64,000 nt of DNA from Pseudomonas oryzihabitans (GTDB lineage Bacteria > Pseudomonadota > Gammaproteobacteria > Pseudomonadales > Pseudomonadaceae), in NCBI RefSeq assembly GCF_007665395.1, contig NZ_VDND01000001.1, positions 434,001 to 498,000 on the forward strand, given 5' to 3'. A program made the position numbers and the translations under genes. The notes below the pieces were generated by a model. The model did no database searches. It was given only the letters and a program-made list of their open reading frames with translations, and had not been told where the DNA came from. Below, one piece after another: positions 43,200-52,726 of this stretch. Numbering within the stretch: position 1 is the first letter of the stretch; each line of letters opens with the position of its first letter.

Positions 43200-44032
43200 G
43201 GTTCCGCTTCCGCGTCGGCGCCGCTGACCCGGGCGCGGACATGGATGGGACTGAAGGGCTCGTTCTGTACCAGTTCCACCAGGGACTCCTTGACCAGCTC
43301 GAGGATGGCCATGAAGGTCACCACTACGCCCAGCCGTCCCTCTTCCAGGGTGAACAGCGCGACGAAGGGTACGAAGGTCCCGTCCTTGAGTCGCTCCAGC
43401 ACCTGACTCATGCGCTCGCGGGTGGACAGGATCTCGCGGGTCACCTGGTGGCTTTCGAACAGATCCGCGCGGCGCAGCACCTCGCCCATGGCCAGCAGCA
43501 ACTCGCTCAGATCCACCTCGGGCAGCAACTTGCGGGCCCGAGCGTCCGGCGCCGGCAGGGTCGGCACCACGAAGTTGCGCCCTTCGCGCGGCAAGTCGTC
43601 GAGATCCTCGGCCGCCTTCTTGAAGCGTTCGTATTCCTGCAGCCGCCGGATCAACTCGGCGCGCGGATCCTCTTCCTCGGCTTCCAGGCCTTCGGCGCGC
43701 GGCAGCAGCATGCGCGACTTGATCTCCGCCAGCATGGCCGCCATCAGCAGGTACTCTGCAGCCAGCTCCAGCTGGACGGCCTTCATCAACTCGACATAGC
43801 TCATGTACTGCCGGGTGATCTCGGCGACCGGGATATCAAGGATGTCGATGTTCTGCTTGCGGATCAGGTAGAGCAGCAGGTCGAGCGGACCCTCGAAGGC
43901 CTCGAGGAACACCTCCAGGGCGTCCGGCGGGATATAGAGGTCCTGGGGCAGCTCGGTGAAGGCCTCGCCGTAGACCAGCGCCAGCCGCAGTTGCTCGGGC
44001 TCGAGCAAATGCGCATCCAGGACCTCGCTCAT
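43190..44032 (-). CDS. scpA: Segregation and condensation protein A
   Basis: The kleisin subunit of the Smc-ScpAB chromosome-organising complex. The 280-residue protein has the N-terminal motif FEGPLDLLLYLIRKQNIDILDIP (split EGPLDLLLYLIRKQNIDI), AAEYLLMAAMLAEIKSRMLLP, and a C-terminal winged helix with FVALFTLEEGRLGVV and the region after it. It overlaps yciO by 4 bp. The partner gene scpB, usually next to scpA, is not downstream here or elsewhere in the window. Confidence 0.93.
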   Translation of the reverse strand: MSEVLDAHLLEPEQLRLALVYGEAFTELPQDLYIPPDALEVFLEAFEGPLDLLLYLIRKQNIDILDIPVAEITRQYMSYVELMKAVQLELAAEYLLMAAMLAEIKSRMLLPRAEGLEAEEEDPRAELIRRLQEYERFKKAAEDLDDLPREGRNFVVPTLPAPDARARKLLPEVDLSELLLAMGEVLRRADLFESHQVTREILSTRERMSQVLERLKDGTFVPFVALFTLEEGRLGVVVTFMAILELVKESLVELVQNEPFSPIHVRARVSGADAEAEPQA

Positions 44033-44658
44033 GCTTCGATCATGAAGGGCGTGGGATCGCCGGCCCCGACCCGGATCACCTCCGGCTCGTCCTCGGCCAG
44101 GCTGATCACGGTGGAGGGTTGCAGGCCGCCCGGCCCACCCTCGATCACCAGGTCGACGAAGTGCTCGAGTCTTTCGCGGATTTCCCAGGCGTCGCCCAGG
44201 GCCTCGTCGTCCCCCGGCAGGATGAGGCTCACGCTCATCAGCGGTTCGCCCAGCGCTTCCAGCAGCGCCAGGGTGATGGGGTGCTGGGGTACCCGTACGC
44301 CAATGGTACGGCGCTTGGGATGCAGCAGCATCCGCGGCACCTCGCGGGTGGCGTTCAAGATGAAGGTGTAAGGACCCGGAGTGTAGGCCTTGAGCAGGCG
44401 GAAGGCACTGGTATCCACCTTGGCGTAGATCCCCAGCTCAGACAGGTCACAGCACACCAGGGTGAAGTTGTGCTTGTCGTCGAGCTGGCGAATGCGGCGG
44501 ATGCGCTCCACCGCGCTCTTCTCGCCGATGCGACAGCCCAGGGCATAGGACGAATCGGTGGGATAGGCGATCACACCACCGGACTGGATGACTTCCACGG
44601 CCTGACGGATCAGCCGCGGCTGGGGATTCTGCGGATGAATCTCGATGAACTGGCTCAT
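44029..44658 (-). CDS. yciO: YrdC/Sua5-family protein YciO
   Basis: A 209-residue YrdC-domain protein. It shows QAVEVIQSGGVIAYPTDSSY for ATP/threonine-type binding, KHNFTLVCCDLSELG, YTPGPYTFILNATREVP and RRTIGVRVPQHPI, which fit the YciO subgroup rather than the essential TsaC/Sua5. Its role in threonylcarbamoyladenosine formation is uncertain. The ATG at 44658 overlaps the stop of the upstream PHP gene (ATGA). It is the middle gene of rnm-yciO-scpA. Confidence 0.88.
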   Translation of the reverse strand: MSQFIEIHPQNPQPRLIRQAVEVIQSGGVIAYPTDSSYALGCRIGEKSAVERIRRIRQLDDKHNFTLVCCDLSELGIYAKVDTSAFRLLKAYTPGPYTFILNATREVPRMLLHPKRRTIGVRVPQHPITLALLEALGEPLMSVSLILPGDDEALGDAWEIRERLEHFVDLVIEGGPGGLQPSTVISLAEDEPEVIRVGAGDPTPFMIEA

Positions 44659-45527
44659 TGGGGTTCTCGATCCTGAGGGTAGAGCGGTTGGCTGAAACGC
44701 GCCCAGAGGGGCGGCAGATCTTCGGGCAAGGGTCGATACATACCCAGGTCCGACCAGTCGGCCGGCGCGTGGAAATCGCTGCCCGCGCTCACCATCAGAC
44801 CGAATTCCCGCGCCAGAATTGCCAGGGTACCCACCTGCTCGGCCGGCTGGACACCATTGACCACCTCGATGGCATGGCCACCGCCGCTGACGAATTCTCC
44901 GATCAGCTTGCGCAGCTTGGTGCGGGTGAAACCGTAGGCCAGCGGATGGGCCAGGCTGATCCAGGCCTTGGCCGCCTTGAGGGTGGCCAGGGTCTCGGCC
45001 AGGGTCGGCCAATGCTGCTTGACGTCGCCCAACTTGCCGCCACCCAGCCACTTGCGAAAGGCCTCGCCGCGGTCGGCCACGTAGCCGGCCTGCACAAGGT
45101 ATTCGGCGAAATGCGGCCGGGCGGGGGCATTGCGGCTGTCGCCCAGGGCGAGCTGGACCGCGCGGGCACCGTCCAGGGTGCCGGGCATGCCCTTGGCCGC
45201 CAGCCGCCGATCGATTTCCCGGGCCCGCTCCCAGCGCCCCTCGTGCAGCGCTGCCAGCGCCGCCTCGAGTTCCGGGGCCCCGGGCGCGAAGGCGTAGCCC
45301 AGCACGTGCAAGGCCGCGCCACCCCAGGTGCAGGACATCTCGATTCCCGGCAATAGCCGCACCCCCAGGTGGGCCGCGGCGTCCATCGCCTCGGCGTAGC
45401 CGTCCAGCGTATCGTGATCGGTGATCGCCAGCAGTTGCACCCCGCGCTCGTGGGCCCGCCGCACGAGCTCGGCGGGTGCGAAGGCGCCGTCGGACGCGGT
45501 GGTATGACAGTGCAGGTCGACACGCAT
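44655..45527 (-). CDS. rnm: PHP-domain 5'-3' exoribonuclease (RNase AM/TrpH-like)
   Basis: A 290-residue PHP-family metal-dependent phosphoesterase. Metal ligands are visible in [11 protein letters not shown] (residues 4-14), [16 protein letters not shown], the His in SLAHPL, and SAGSDFHAP near 258. E. coli TrpH (Rnm) is a 5'-to-3' exonuclease that trims 5S and 23S rRNA. It starts with ATG preceded by GGAG and is the first gene of a tightly overlapping three-gene operon, divergent from yciB. Confidence 0.9.
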   Translation of the reverse strand: MRVDLHCHTTASDGAFAPAELVRRAHERGVQLLAITDHDTLDGYAEAMDAAAHLGVRLLPGIEMSCTWGGAALHVLGYAFAPGAPELEAALAALHEGRWERAREIDRRLAAKGMPGTLDGARAVQLALGDSRNAPARPHFAEYLVQAGYVADRGEAFRKWLGGGKLGDVKQHWPTLAETLATLKAAKAWISLAHPLAYGFTRTKLRKLIGEFVSGGGHAIEVVNGVQPAEQVGTLAILAREFGLMVSAGSDFHAPADWSDLGMYRPLPEDLPPLWARFSQPLYPQDREPQ

Positions 45528-45588
45528 GGGCTTTCTCCTCCGGCTTCATCGGGTATTATGCCGCGATGCACTGCTATCGGCTGCGGTA

Positions 45589-46173
45589 ATGAAACAATTC
45601 ATCGACTTCATCCCTCTCCTGCTGTTCTTCCTCGTCTACAAGCTCGATCCGCGTCCGGTGGAGTTCGCCGGCCACGCCTTCACCCTGGGCGGCATCTTCA
45701 GTGCCACCGCGGTGTTGATCGTCGCTTCGCTGGTGGTCTACGGCGCCATCTACCTCAGTCAACGCCGGCTCGAGAAGAGTCAGTGGCTGACGCTGATCGC
45801 CTGCCTGGTGTTCGGTGGCATGACCCTGGCGTTCCACAGCGAGACCTTCCTCAAATGGAAGGCGCCGGTGGTCAACTGGCTGTTCGCCCTGGCCTTCCTC
45901 GGCAGCCATTTCATCGGCGACAAGCCGCTGATCCAGCGCATGCTGGGGCACGCGGTGCGGCTACCGGCACCGATCTGGACGCGCCTGAACATCGCCTGGA
46001 TCATCTTCTTCATCGTCTGCGGCTGCGCGAACCTCTACGTGGCCTTCACCTACGAAAGCTTCTGGGTCGACTTCAAGGTCTTCGGCAGCCTGGCGATGAC
46101 CCTGGTGTTCATGCTCGGCCAGGGCCTCTATCTGGCGCGCCATCTGCAACCCATGGATGAACCGCGAGACTGA
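45589..46173 (+). CDS. yciB: Inner-membrane septation protein A
   Basis: A 194-residue membrane protein with about five spans. It matches YciB/Isp[16 protein letters not shown] at the start, [41 protein letters not shown], and the [17 protein letters not shown] segment. YciB takes part in envelope integrity and cell-division septation. The ATG at 45589 matches family N-termini. The Cpx-like regulator gene begins 5 bp downstream. Confidence 0.95.
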   Translation: MKQFIDFIPLLLFFLVYKLDPRPVEFAGHAFTLGGIFSATAVLIVASLVVYGAIYLSQRRLEKSQWLTLIACLVFGGMTLAFHSETFLKWKAPVVNWLFALAFLGSHFIGDKPLIQRMLGHAVRLPAPIWTRLNIAWIIFFIVCGCANLYVAFTYESFWVDFKVFGSLAMTLVFMLGQGLYLARHLQPMDEPRD

Positions 46174-46177
46174 TGCC

Positions 46178-46855
46178 ATGAGCCAGATTCTGCTGATCGA
46201 CGATGACCAGGAACTGTGCGAGCTGCTCGGCGCCTGGCTGAAACAGGAAGGTTTCGAGGTGACCGCCTGCCACGCCGGCAGCGATGCCCGCGCCCAGCTG
46301 CGCGAGGCGACCCCGGACGTGGTGGTGCTGGACGTGATGCTGCCCGACGGCAGCGGCCTGGAACTGCTCAAGCAGCTGCGCAGCGATCATCCGCAACTGC
46401 CGGTACTCATGCTCTCCGGCCGCGGCGAGCCCCTGGACCGGATCCTCGGCCTGGAGCTGGGCGCCGACGACTACCTGGCCAAGCCCTGCGATCCGCGCGA
46501 ACTCACCGCCCGCCTGAGGGCCATCCTGCGGCGTAGCCACCCGGCGCAGCCGGCGGCCCGCCTGCAACTGGGCGACCTGGCGCTGAGCCTGGCCCGAGGC
46601 GTGGCCAACATCGGCGAGACCGAGATCACCCTCACCCTCACCGAGAGCCGCATCCTCGAAGCCCTGCTGCGCCAGCCGGGGGAACCCCTCGAAAAGCAGG
46701 CGCTGGCCCAGGCCGCCCTGGGGCGCAAGCTGACCCTCTATGATCGCAGCCTGGACATGCACGTCAGCAACCTGCGACGCAAGCTGGGCAACCACGCCGA
46801 TGGGCGCGCGCGCATCCTCGCCCTGCGTGGGCGTGGCTACTACTACAGTGTCTAG
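46178..46855 (+). CDS. cpxR: Cpx-like envelope-stress response regulator
   Basis: A 225-residue OmpR-family regulator. The receiver shows LLIDDDQELCELLG, the phospho-Asp in VVLDVMLPDGSG, and ADDYLAKPCDPREL. The winged helix has LTLTESRILEALL and SLDMHVSNLRRKLG, ending RGRGYYYSV, close to CpxR. Downstream lies a Spy/CpxP-like gene preceded by two TTTAC half-sites, and then the kinase gene, which matches the regulator-spy-kinase order known for a Pseudomonas Cpx system. Confidence 0.85.
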   Translation: MSQILLIDDDQELCELLGAWLKQEGFEVTACHAGSDARAQLREATPDVVVLDVMLPDGSGLELLKQLRSDHPQLPVLMLSGRGEPLDRILGLELGADDYLAKPCDPRELTARLRAILRRSHPAQPAARLQLGDLALSLARGVANIGETEITLTLTESRILEALLRQPGEPLEKQALAQAALGRKLTLYDRSLDMHVSNLRRKLGNHADGRARILALRGRGYYYSV

Positions 46856-46870
46856 CGCCGCAGCGCGGCC

Positions 46871-46886
46871 TTTACCCCCTCTTTAC
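46871..46886 (+). promoter_or_regulatory. CpxR-like box before the Spy-like gene
   Basis: TTTAC at 46871 and again at 46882 (GTAAA-N6-GTAAA on the other strand) lie 82 bp before the spy-like ATG. CpxR sites are tandem GTAAA with 5-base typical spacing, so this is a near match. Confidence 0.6.
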
Positions 46887-46967
46887 CTCCGCTGACCGCT
46901 CCTGACTCCCCCGCTCCTAGACTGGGCCCATCCGGTGTCACACCGGTCAACCCAAGGAGATTTCCCG

Positions 46968-47399
46968 ATGCGCACACTCATGCCCGCCGTGCTGTTCGCC
47001 GCCCTGCTGCCGACCCTTACCCTGGCCGCCACCCAGGACGCCACCGACGTCACGCCGCCGCCCCACCGGATGATGGACGGCGGCCCGCGCGGCGATGGCC
47101 CGCTGCGCGGCCTCAAGCTGACCCCCGAGCAGCGCGAGCAGGTCGGCAAGCTGATGGGCGAAGAGCGCCAGCAGCAACGCGAGATCGTCAAGAGCTACCT
47201 GGACAAGCTGCCCGAAGACCAGCGCAAGGCGCTGCACGACCAGCTCGACGGCAATCGAGACAAGACCCGGCAGTCCATTCGCGCCCTGCTCAAGCCCGAC
47301 CAGCAGAAGCGCTTCGACGAAATGGAGAAGAAGCGCGAGGATCACGCCAAGGAGTGGGCCGAGTTCCAGCAGTGGAAACACGACCACAAATCCTCGTAA
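46968..47399 (+). CDS. Spy/CpxP-family periplasmic protein
   Basis: A 143-residue protein with a signal peptide (MRTLMPAVLFAALLPTLTL, then AA). The mature part is helical and charged with LTPEQREQVGKLM and LLKPDQQKRFDEM, the two LTxxQ-type motifs of the Spy/CpxP family. These act as ATP-independent chaperones or as feedback inhibitors of the Cpx kinase. AAGGAGA lies before the ATG at 46968. It is placed between regulator and kinase genes and behind a CpxR-like box. Confidence 0.88.
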   Translation: MRTLMPAVLFAALLPTLTLAATQDATDVTPPPHRMMDGGPRGDGPLRGLKLTPEQREQVGKLMGEERQQQREIVKSYLDKLPEDQRKALHDQLDGNRDKTRQSIRALLKPDQQKRFDEMEKKREDHAKEWAEFQQWKHDHKSS

Positions 47400-47453
47400 A
47401 TCCCGAACGTGGCGCCGAGGGTACTCGGCGCCACGGCTGAACAAGGCCAGTGC

Positions 47454-48827
47454 ATGGTTTTTCGCTCGCTCTTCTGGCGCATCTTCGCCACCTTCTGGCT
47501 GGCCATCCTGTCCGCCGTCGGCCTGACCATGCTGCTCGGCCACCTGGCCGACCAGGATTCCTGGATCCTCGCGCAGCATCCGGGCCTGCGTGACCTGCCG
47601 GCACAATGGGTACAACGCTATGAGAACGAAGGCCCCGCCGCCGCCCAGGGATTGCTCGAACAGCGCAAGGGCCGCTACGGCATCGATGTGCTGGTGCTGG
47701 GCGAGAACGGCTCGCCCCTGGTGCGCGGCACCCTGCCACCGCGAGTCTTCGACCAGGATCTCGACCAGCCGCAGCGCCTGCAGCGCCCCGGCCCCGGCGC
47801 CCGCGACCCCAACCGCCCGCTGCCCTGGCGACGCCTGACCGACGAATACACCAGCGACAGCGGTCAGAACTACCTGTTCATCTACCACCTGCCCACCCCC
47901 GAGCTGGGTGCCTGGCGCCGTGAAAGCCTATTCTGGCCCATGGGCATGCTGGCCATCGCCACCGTGGTCCTCACCCTCTTCAGCCTGCTGCTGACCCTAA
48001 GCCTGACCCGCCCGCTCAATCACCTGCGCCGCGCCGTGCACGATCTCGGCCAGACCGCCTACCAGCAGGACACCCTGGCCCGCCTCGCCCGCCGCAAGGA
48101 CGAGCTGGGCGTGCTTGCGGAGGATTTCAACCGCATGGGCGCCCATCTGCAGCGGCTGATCGACAGCCAACGCCAGTTGCTGCGGGACGTCTCCCACGAA
48201 TTGCGCTCCCCCCTGGCCCGCCTGCGTATCGCCCTGGCACTGGCAGAGCGCTCGGATCCCCACGACTTGGGCAACATGTGGCCGCGGCTGACCCTGGAAT
48301 GCGATCGCCTGGAGACGCTGATCGGCGAAATCCTCGCCCTCGCCCGCCAGGAAGCGGATCCGGGCCCACCGGAGCAGGTGGAACTGCACCCCCTGCTGAT
48401 CGGGCTGGTCGAGGATGCTCAGCTGACCGCCCCACAACAGCGGGTCGAACTACAGGTGCCCATGGCCCTGCGGCTGGATGGCTGGCCCGACGTGCTGGAG
48501 CGGGCGCTGGACAACCTGCTGCGCAACGCCCTGAGGTTCAACCCACCCGCGCAGCCCATCGTCATCGCCGCGGCGGCCGCAGCCGGCGAGGTCATCATCC
48601 AGGTGCGCGACCACGGCCCCGGGGTCAAGGCCGACGACCTGCCGCGCCTGGGCGAACCCTTCTTCCGCGCCGATCAGCAGCAGGCCACCGGCTACGGCCT
48701 GGGCCTGGCCATCGCCCGGCGCGCGGTGCAGCGCCATGGCGGCGAGCTGGAGCTAGGCAATCACCCCGATGGCGGCTTCCTGGCCACCGTCACCCTGCCG
48801 TTGCGGCCGGTCCTGGCCAATGGCTGA
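47454..48827 (+). CDS. cpxS: Cpx-like sensor histidine kinase
   Basis: A 457-residue CpxA-type kinase. It has a transmembrane helix near 8-30 (IFATFWLAILSAVGLTMLL), a periplasmic sensor of about 135 residues, helix 2 near 165-188, HAMP (LTRPLNHLRRAVHDL), a HisKA helix with the phospho-His in LLRDVSHELRSPLARL, and an ATPase domain with NLLRNALRFN, DHGPGV and GYGLGLAIARR. P. aeruginosa literature calls this kinase CpxS. The ATG at 47454 gives the right N-terminus. Its 3' end overlaps the converging nitroreductase gene by 38 bp. Confidence 0.87.
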   Translation: MVFRSLFWRIFATFWLAILSAVGLTMLLGHLADQDSWILAQHPGLRDLPAQWVQRYENEGPAAAQGLLEQRKGRYGIDVLVLGENGSPLVRGTLPPRVFDQDLDQPQRLQRPGPGARDPNRPLPWRRLTDEYTSDSGQNYLFIYHLPTPELGAWRRESLFWPMGMLAIATVVLTLFSLLLTLSLTRPLNHLRRAVHDLGQTAYQQDTLARLARRKDELGVLAEDFNRMGAHLQRLIDSQRQLLRDVSHELRSPLARLRIALALAERSDPHDLGNMWPRLTLECDRLETLIGEILALARQEADPGPPEQVELHPLLIGLVEDAQLTAPQQRVELQVPMALRLDGWPDVLERALDNLLRNALRFNPPAQPIVIAAAAAAGEVIIQVRDHGPGVKADDLPRLGEPFFRADQQQATGYGLGLAIARRAVQRHGGELELGNHPDGGFLATVTLPLRPVLANG

Positions 48828-49368
48828 GGCGGTCGCCGAGGTCGCGCGGCGCCGGCACCCGGGGCGCCACTTCCGGCGTGCCCAGATAGATGTAGCCGAC
48901 CAGCTGTTCATGGTCCGCCAGCCCCAGGCCCTGCAGCACCCAGGGATCGTAGCTGAACTCCCCGGAACGCCAGACCGCGCCCAGGCCAAGGGCGAAGGCC
49001 GCGTTGACCAGGCCGTGGGCGACGCAGCCGGCGGTGATGATCTGCTCCTGCACGGGCACCTTGGGGTGCTCCTGGGGCGTCGCCACGACGGCGATGACCA
49101 GGGGCGCGCGCAGCGGCATGCGCCGGGCCTTGTCCAGGGCGGCGGCATCGGCCGCGGGATCGCGGCGGCGCAGGGCCTCGGCATAGAGCTCGCCCAGGGC
49201 CTGGCGGTTCTCGCCGGACACCAGGATCAGCCGCCAGGGGCGCAGCAGCTTGTGGTCCGGGGCACGATCCGCGGCGCGCAGCAGCGTCTCCAGTTGCGCG
49301 GGGCTGGGACCGGGTTCGGTCAGCCGGCCGACCGATACGCGATTGCACAGAGCGTCGAGGGCATCCAT
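48790..49368 (-). CDS. Nitroreductase family protein (YdjA-like)
   Basis: A 192-residue FMN-dependent oxidoreductase. Evidence: NRVSVGRLTEPGPS and RAADRAPDHKLLRPWRLIL at the N-terminus, where Arg/Ser residues bind FMN, KVPVQEQIITAGCVAHGLVNA, and GLGAVWRSGEF at the C-terminal part. This small-family form acts as a dimer, and the natural substrate is unknown. The ATG at 49368 is preferred because homologues start MDAL-like. Sequence upstream looks non-coding. Confidence 0.88.
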   Translation of the reverse strand: MDALDALCNRVSVGRLTEPGPSPAQLETLLRAADRAPDHKLLRPWRLILVSGENRQALGELYAEALRRRDPAADAAALDKARRMPLRAPLVIAVVATPQEHPKVPVQEQIITAGCVAHGLVNAAFALGLGAVWRSGEFSYDPWVLQGLGLADHEQLVGYIYLGTPEVAPRVPAPRDLGDRLSHWPGPAATAG

Positions 49369-49568
49369 AGCGTCTCTCCTGTAAAGATACGGCAGTGTAC
49401 CCCAGGGACGACTGACGAATTTCGCTGTCACAGCAGCGGATTGGCTACCGATGTTGGCCGCCGCCCGGGCGGTCGGCTAAGATCGCTACAGCTTGAAAAC
49501 CCGGCCGCTTTCATCGTCGCGAACGGAGTTATCCCGACCTCTCGCCCTTTTCGAAACGGACCCGACAG

Positions 49569-50951
49569 ATGAAGTTTGCGCTCAACCGGTTCCTCGCTGC
49601 GTCCGGTGACAGTCTGGGCGTGTACTACGCCCGGGTGTTCGCCTATCTGATCGCCGCCGCCACGGTCACCGCGGGTTACTACACCCAGGCCGACGCCGTG
49701 GGCCTCTGGCTGATCCCCTATGCCCTGCTCTATCCGCACCTCGCCCAGACCCTGAGTCTCAAACTCCGGCGTGATCGCGGTGCCCAGACCGACATCCTGC
49801 TGGCCGCCATCGACGCCATCCATGTCGGCATGGCCGCGGTCGTGCTGCGCTTTCCACTGATGCCGACCCTGATGCTGCTGTTCATGCTCGGCTACACCAG
49901 CATGCTGCGCGGGGGCCCGCGCCTGCTCGGCCTGTGCCTGCTGTTCGCCACCAGCGCCGCGGCCCTCGGCAGCGCGACCTTCTTCCAGGGCGTCGACCTG
50001 ACCAGCCCGCTGCTGGTGGCCGTCACCAGCGTGGTGGGTACCATGCTGCACCTCTGGGGCACCGGCTATTTCCTGCACCGGCAGCGCAAGCGCCTCATCC
50101 AGATCAACGATGACCTCAAGCGCGAGCAGGAGAAGTCGTCGATCCTGGCGCACAACCTGGCCAAGTACCTCTCGCCCCAGGTATGGGAGTCGATCTTCAC
50201 CGGCAAGCAGCACATCGCCCTGGGCACCCAGCGCAAGAAGATCACGGTGTTCTTCTCCGACATCAAGGGTTTCACCGAGCTGTCCGAAGAGCTGGAAGCT
50301 GAGGCCCTCACCGACATGCTCAACAACTACCTCAACGAAATGTCGAAGATCGCCGTGAAATATGGCGGCACCATCGACAAGTTCGTCGGTGACTGCGTCA
50401 TGGTCTTCTTCGGCGACGCCAACAGCCAGGGCGCCAAGAAGGACGCCGTCGCCGCGGTGTCCATGGCCATCGCCATGCGCAAGCACATGAAGGTGCTGCG
50501 CCAGCAATGGCGCAGCCAGGGCATCAACAAGCCACTGGAAATCCGCATGGGGCTGAACACCGGCTATTGCACGGTCGGCAACTTCGGTTCCAGCACGCGC
50601 ATGGACTACACCATCATCGGCCGCGAAGTGAACCTCGCCAGCCGCCTGGAAAACGCCGCCGATGCCGGCGAGATCCTGATCAGCCACGAGACCTACTCGC
50701 TGATCAAGGAAACCATCATGTGCCGCGACAAGAGCTGGATCACCGTCAAGGGCTTCAGCAAGCCGGTGCAGATCTACCAGGTGGTGGACTTCCGCCGCGA
50801 CCTCGGCGCCTCGCCGAGCTATGTCGAGCACGAACTGCCCGGCTTCTCCATGTATCTGGACACCAACAACATCCAGAACTACGACAAGGAGCGCGTCATC
50901 CAGGCCCTGCAGCTGGCGGCGGAGAAGTTGAAGGACAAGGTGATCCTCTAG
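49569..50951 (+). CDS. cyaB: Membrane class III adenylate cyclase CyaB
   Basis: This enzyme makes cAMP for Vfr-dependent control in Pseudomonas. The 460-residue protein has an N-terminal MASE2 membrane domain with six hydrophobic segments (about 20-172), a short linker HRQRKRLIQINDDLKREQEK, and the cyclase domain (about 210-400). VFFSDIKGFTELSEEL carries the first metal Asp, VGDCVMVFFGDA the second, and RMDYTIIGREVNLASRLE the substrate-binding region. It is monocistronic and ends at a strong bidirectional terminator shared with a DEAD-box helicase gene. Confidence 0.94.
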   Translation: MKFALNRFLAASGDSLGVYYARVFAYLIAAATVTAGYYTQADAVGLWLIPYALLYPHLAQTLSLKLRRDRGAQTDILLAAIDAIHVGMAAVVLRFPLMPTLMLLFMLGYTSMLRGGPRLLGLCLLFATSAAALGSATFFQGVDLTSPLLVAVTSVVGTMLHLWGTGYFLHRQRKRLIQINDDLKREQEKSSILAHNLAKYLSPQVWESIFTGKQHIALGTQRKKITVFFSDIKGFTELSEELEAEALTDMLNNYLNEMSKIAVKYGGTIDKFVGDCVMVFFGDANSQGAKKDAVAAVSMAIAMRKHMKVLRQQWRSQGINKPLEIRMGLNTGYCTVGNFGSSTRMDYTIIGREVNLASRLENAADAGEILISHETYSLIKETIMCRDKSWITVKGFSKPVQIYQVVDFRRDLGASPSYVEHELPGFSMYLDTNNIQNYDKERVIQALQLAAEKLKDKVIL

Positions 50952-50978
50952 CCCCGCCCCACCTTTCTCGCAGGCAGA

Positions 50979-51006
50979 AAAAAGCCCCGGTCATCCGGGG
51001 CTTTTT
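50979..51006. terminator. Bidirectional intrinsic terminator
   Basis: A 12-bp stem (AAAAAGCCCCGG with its complement, 50979-50990 and 50995-51006) and a TCAT loop between converging cyaB and deaD, with T-runs in both directions. Confidence 0.92.
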
Positions 51007-51022
51007 CGTATCACCGCGGGGA

Positions 51023-52726
51023 TCAATCCTCGCGGTAACGACGCAGGCGCAGGGCCTTGCCGGCGACGCGGGTGTCCTTGAGCTTGGTCAGCAGTCGCTC
51101 GAGACCGTCCTCGGGCAGTTCCACCAGGCTGAAGGAGTCACGGATCTGGATGCGGCCGATGGCCTCGCGATCCATGCCGCCTTCATTGATGATGGCACCC
51201 AGGAGGTTCTTGGCGGCGATGCCGTCGCGCGCGCCCAGGGCGGTGCGGCAACGGACGCGGCCTTCCGGCAGCGGCTGCATCGGACGACGTTCGCCGCGAT
51301 CCGCACGCTCACCGCGCTCGCCACGCTCAGGACGGTCACCACGCTCGCCGCGTTCGGTCCGCGGACGGTCGCCACGGCCAGCGCCAGGGGTCAGCGGCTG
51401 CTCACGGCGCACGGACTCGAGGTCCAGGGCACGACCGGAGGTCAGCTTGGCCAGCAGCGCGGCGGCCAGGGTCGAGGGATCGCACTGCAGGCGCTCGCAG
51501 AGCTCCTGACGCAGGGCGCCATGGGTGGCATCGGCGTCGGCCAGCAGCGAACCCACGCCATCGGCCAGGCGGGAGATACGGGCTTCCAGCACGGCTTCGG
51601 CGTCGGGCAGGCGAATCTCGCCCACGCGCTGACCGGTGACGCGCTCGATGACCTGCAGCATGCGGCGCTCACGCGGCGTCACAAGCAGCAGCGCGCGGCC
51701 TTCGCGACCGGCACGGCCGGTACGGCCGATGCGGTGCACATAGGACTCGGGGTCGTAGGGCATGTCCACGTTCAGCACGTGGGTGATGCGCGCCACGTCC
51801 AGGCCACGGGCGGCCACGTCGGTGGCGACCACGATGTCCAGCGAGCCGTCCTTCAGGGACTCGATGGTCTTCTCGCGCTGGGCCTGGGGCATGTCGCCGT
51901 TCAGGGCACTGACGCGATAGCCCTGGCGCTCGAGCAGCTCGGCCAGGTCCAGGGTCGCCTGCTTGGTGCGGACGAAGGCGATCAGGGCGTCGAAGTTCTC
52001 CACTTCCAAGAGGCGCAGCACCGAGGCCGGCTTCTGGTCGGCGTGAACCATCAGGTGCGCCTGCTCGATGCGGGCGACGGTCTGGGTCTTGGCCGCGATG
52101 CGGACGTGCTGCGGTTCCTTGAGGTGACGCTCGGCGATGGCGCGGATCGACGGCGGCAGAGTCGCCGAGAACAGCACGGTCTGGCGGGATTCCGGCATGG
52201 CTTCGAAGATGAATTCGAGGTCATCCATGAAGCCCAGCTTGAGCATCTCGTCGGCTTCGTCGAGCACCAGGTGCTGGACGGTGGCCAGCAGGTTGTCGTC
52301 GCGACGCAGGTGGTCGCACAGACGACCGGGGGTGGCGACGAGGACCTGGGCGCCCATGCGCAGGGATTTCAGCTGCGGGCCCATGGGGGCGCCGCCGTAG
52401 AGGGCCACGACCTTCACGCCGGGCATCTCGGTGGAATAGGTTTCGCAGGCAGTCGCTACCTGCAGGGCCAGTTCCCGGGTAGGAACCAGCACCAGAATCT
52501 GGGGCTCGCGGCGGGACGGGTCGAGCTTGGAGAGCAGCGGCAGAGCGAAGGCCGCGGTCTTGCCGGTACCGGTCTGCGCCTGGCCGATCATGTCGTGGCC
52601 GGCGAGGATCACCGGGATGGACTGCGACTGGATGGGCGACGGCTCTTCGTAGCCGACGGCCTTGATGGCGGCGAGGATGGCGGGATTGAGATTGAGCGCA
52701 GCGAAATTGCTGGTGTCCTGGGTCAT
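51023..52726 (-). CDS. deaD: DEAD-box ATP-dependent RNA helicase
   Basis: A 567-residue helicase of the DeaD/CsdA group involved in ribosome assembly and mRNA turnover at low temperature. Q-motif near 12-36, Walker A AQTGTGKT (50-57), DEAD (155-158), SAT in VLFSATLPP, and motif VI HRIGRTGRAGR. Beyond the core come a dimerisation region, a low-complexity RGERGDRPERGERGE stretch (about 445-480) and a C-terminal DbpA-type RNA-binding domain. The ATG at 52726 is chosen because the Q-motif region follows at normal distance. Confidence 0.93.
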   Translation of the reverse strand: MTQDTSNFAALNLNPAILAAIKAVGYEEPSPIQSQSIPVILAGHDMIGQAQTGTGKTAAFALPLLSKLDPSRREPQILVLVPTRELALQVATACETYSTEMPGVKVVALYGGAPMGPQLKSLRMGAQVLVATPGRLCDHLRRDDNLLATVQHLVLDEADEMLKLGFMDDLEFIFEAMPESRQTVLFSATLPPSIRAIAERHLKEPQHVRIAAKTQTVARIEQAHLMVHADQKPASVLRLLEVENFDALIAFVRTKQATLDLAELLERQGYRVSALNGDMPQAQREKTIESLKDGSLDIVVATDVAARGLDVARITHVLNVDMPYDPESYVHRIGRTGRAGREGRALLLVTPRERRMLQVIERVTGQRVGEIRLPDAEAVLEARISRLADGVGSLLADADATHGALRQELCERLQCDPSTLAAALLAKLTSGRALDLESVRREQPLTPGAGRGDRPRTERGERGDRPERGERGERADRGERRPMQPLPEGRVRCRTALGARDGIAAKNLLGAIINEGGMDREAIGRIQIRDSFSLVELPEDGLERLLTKLKDTRVAGKALRLRRYRED

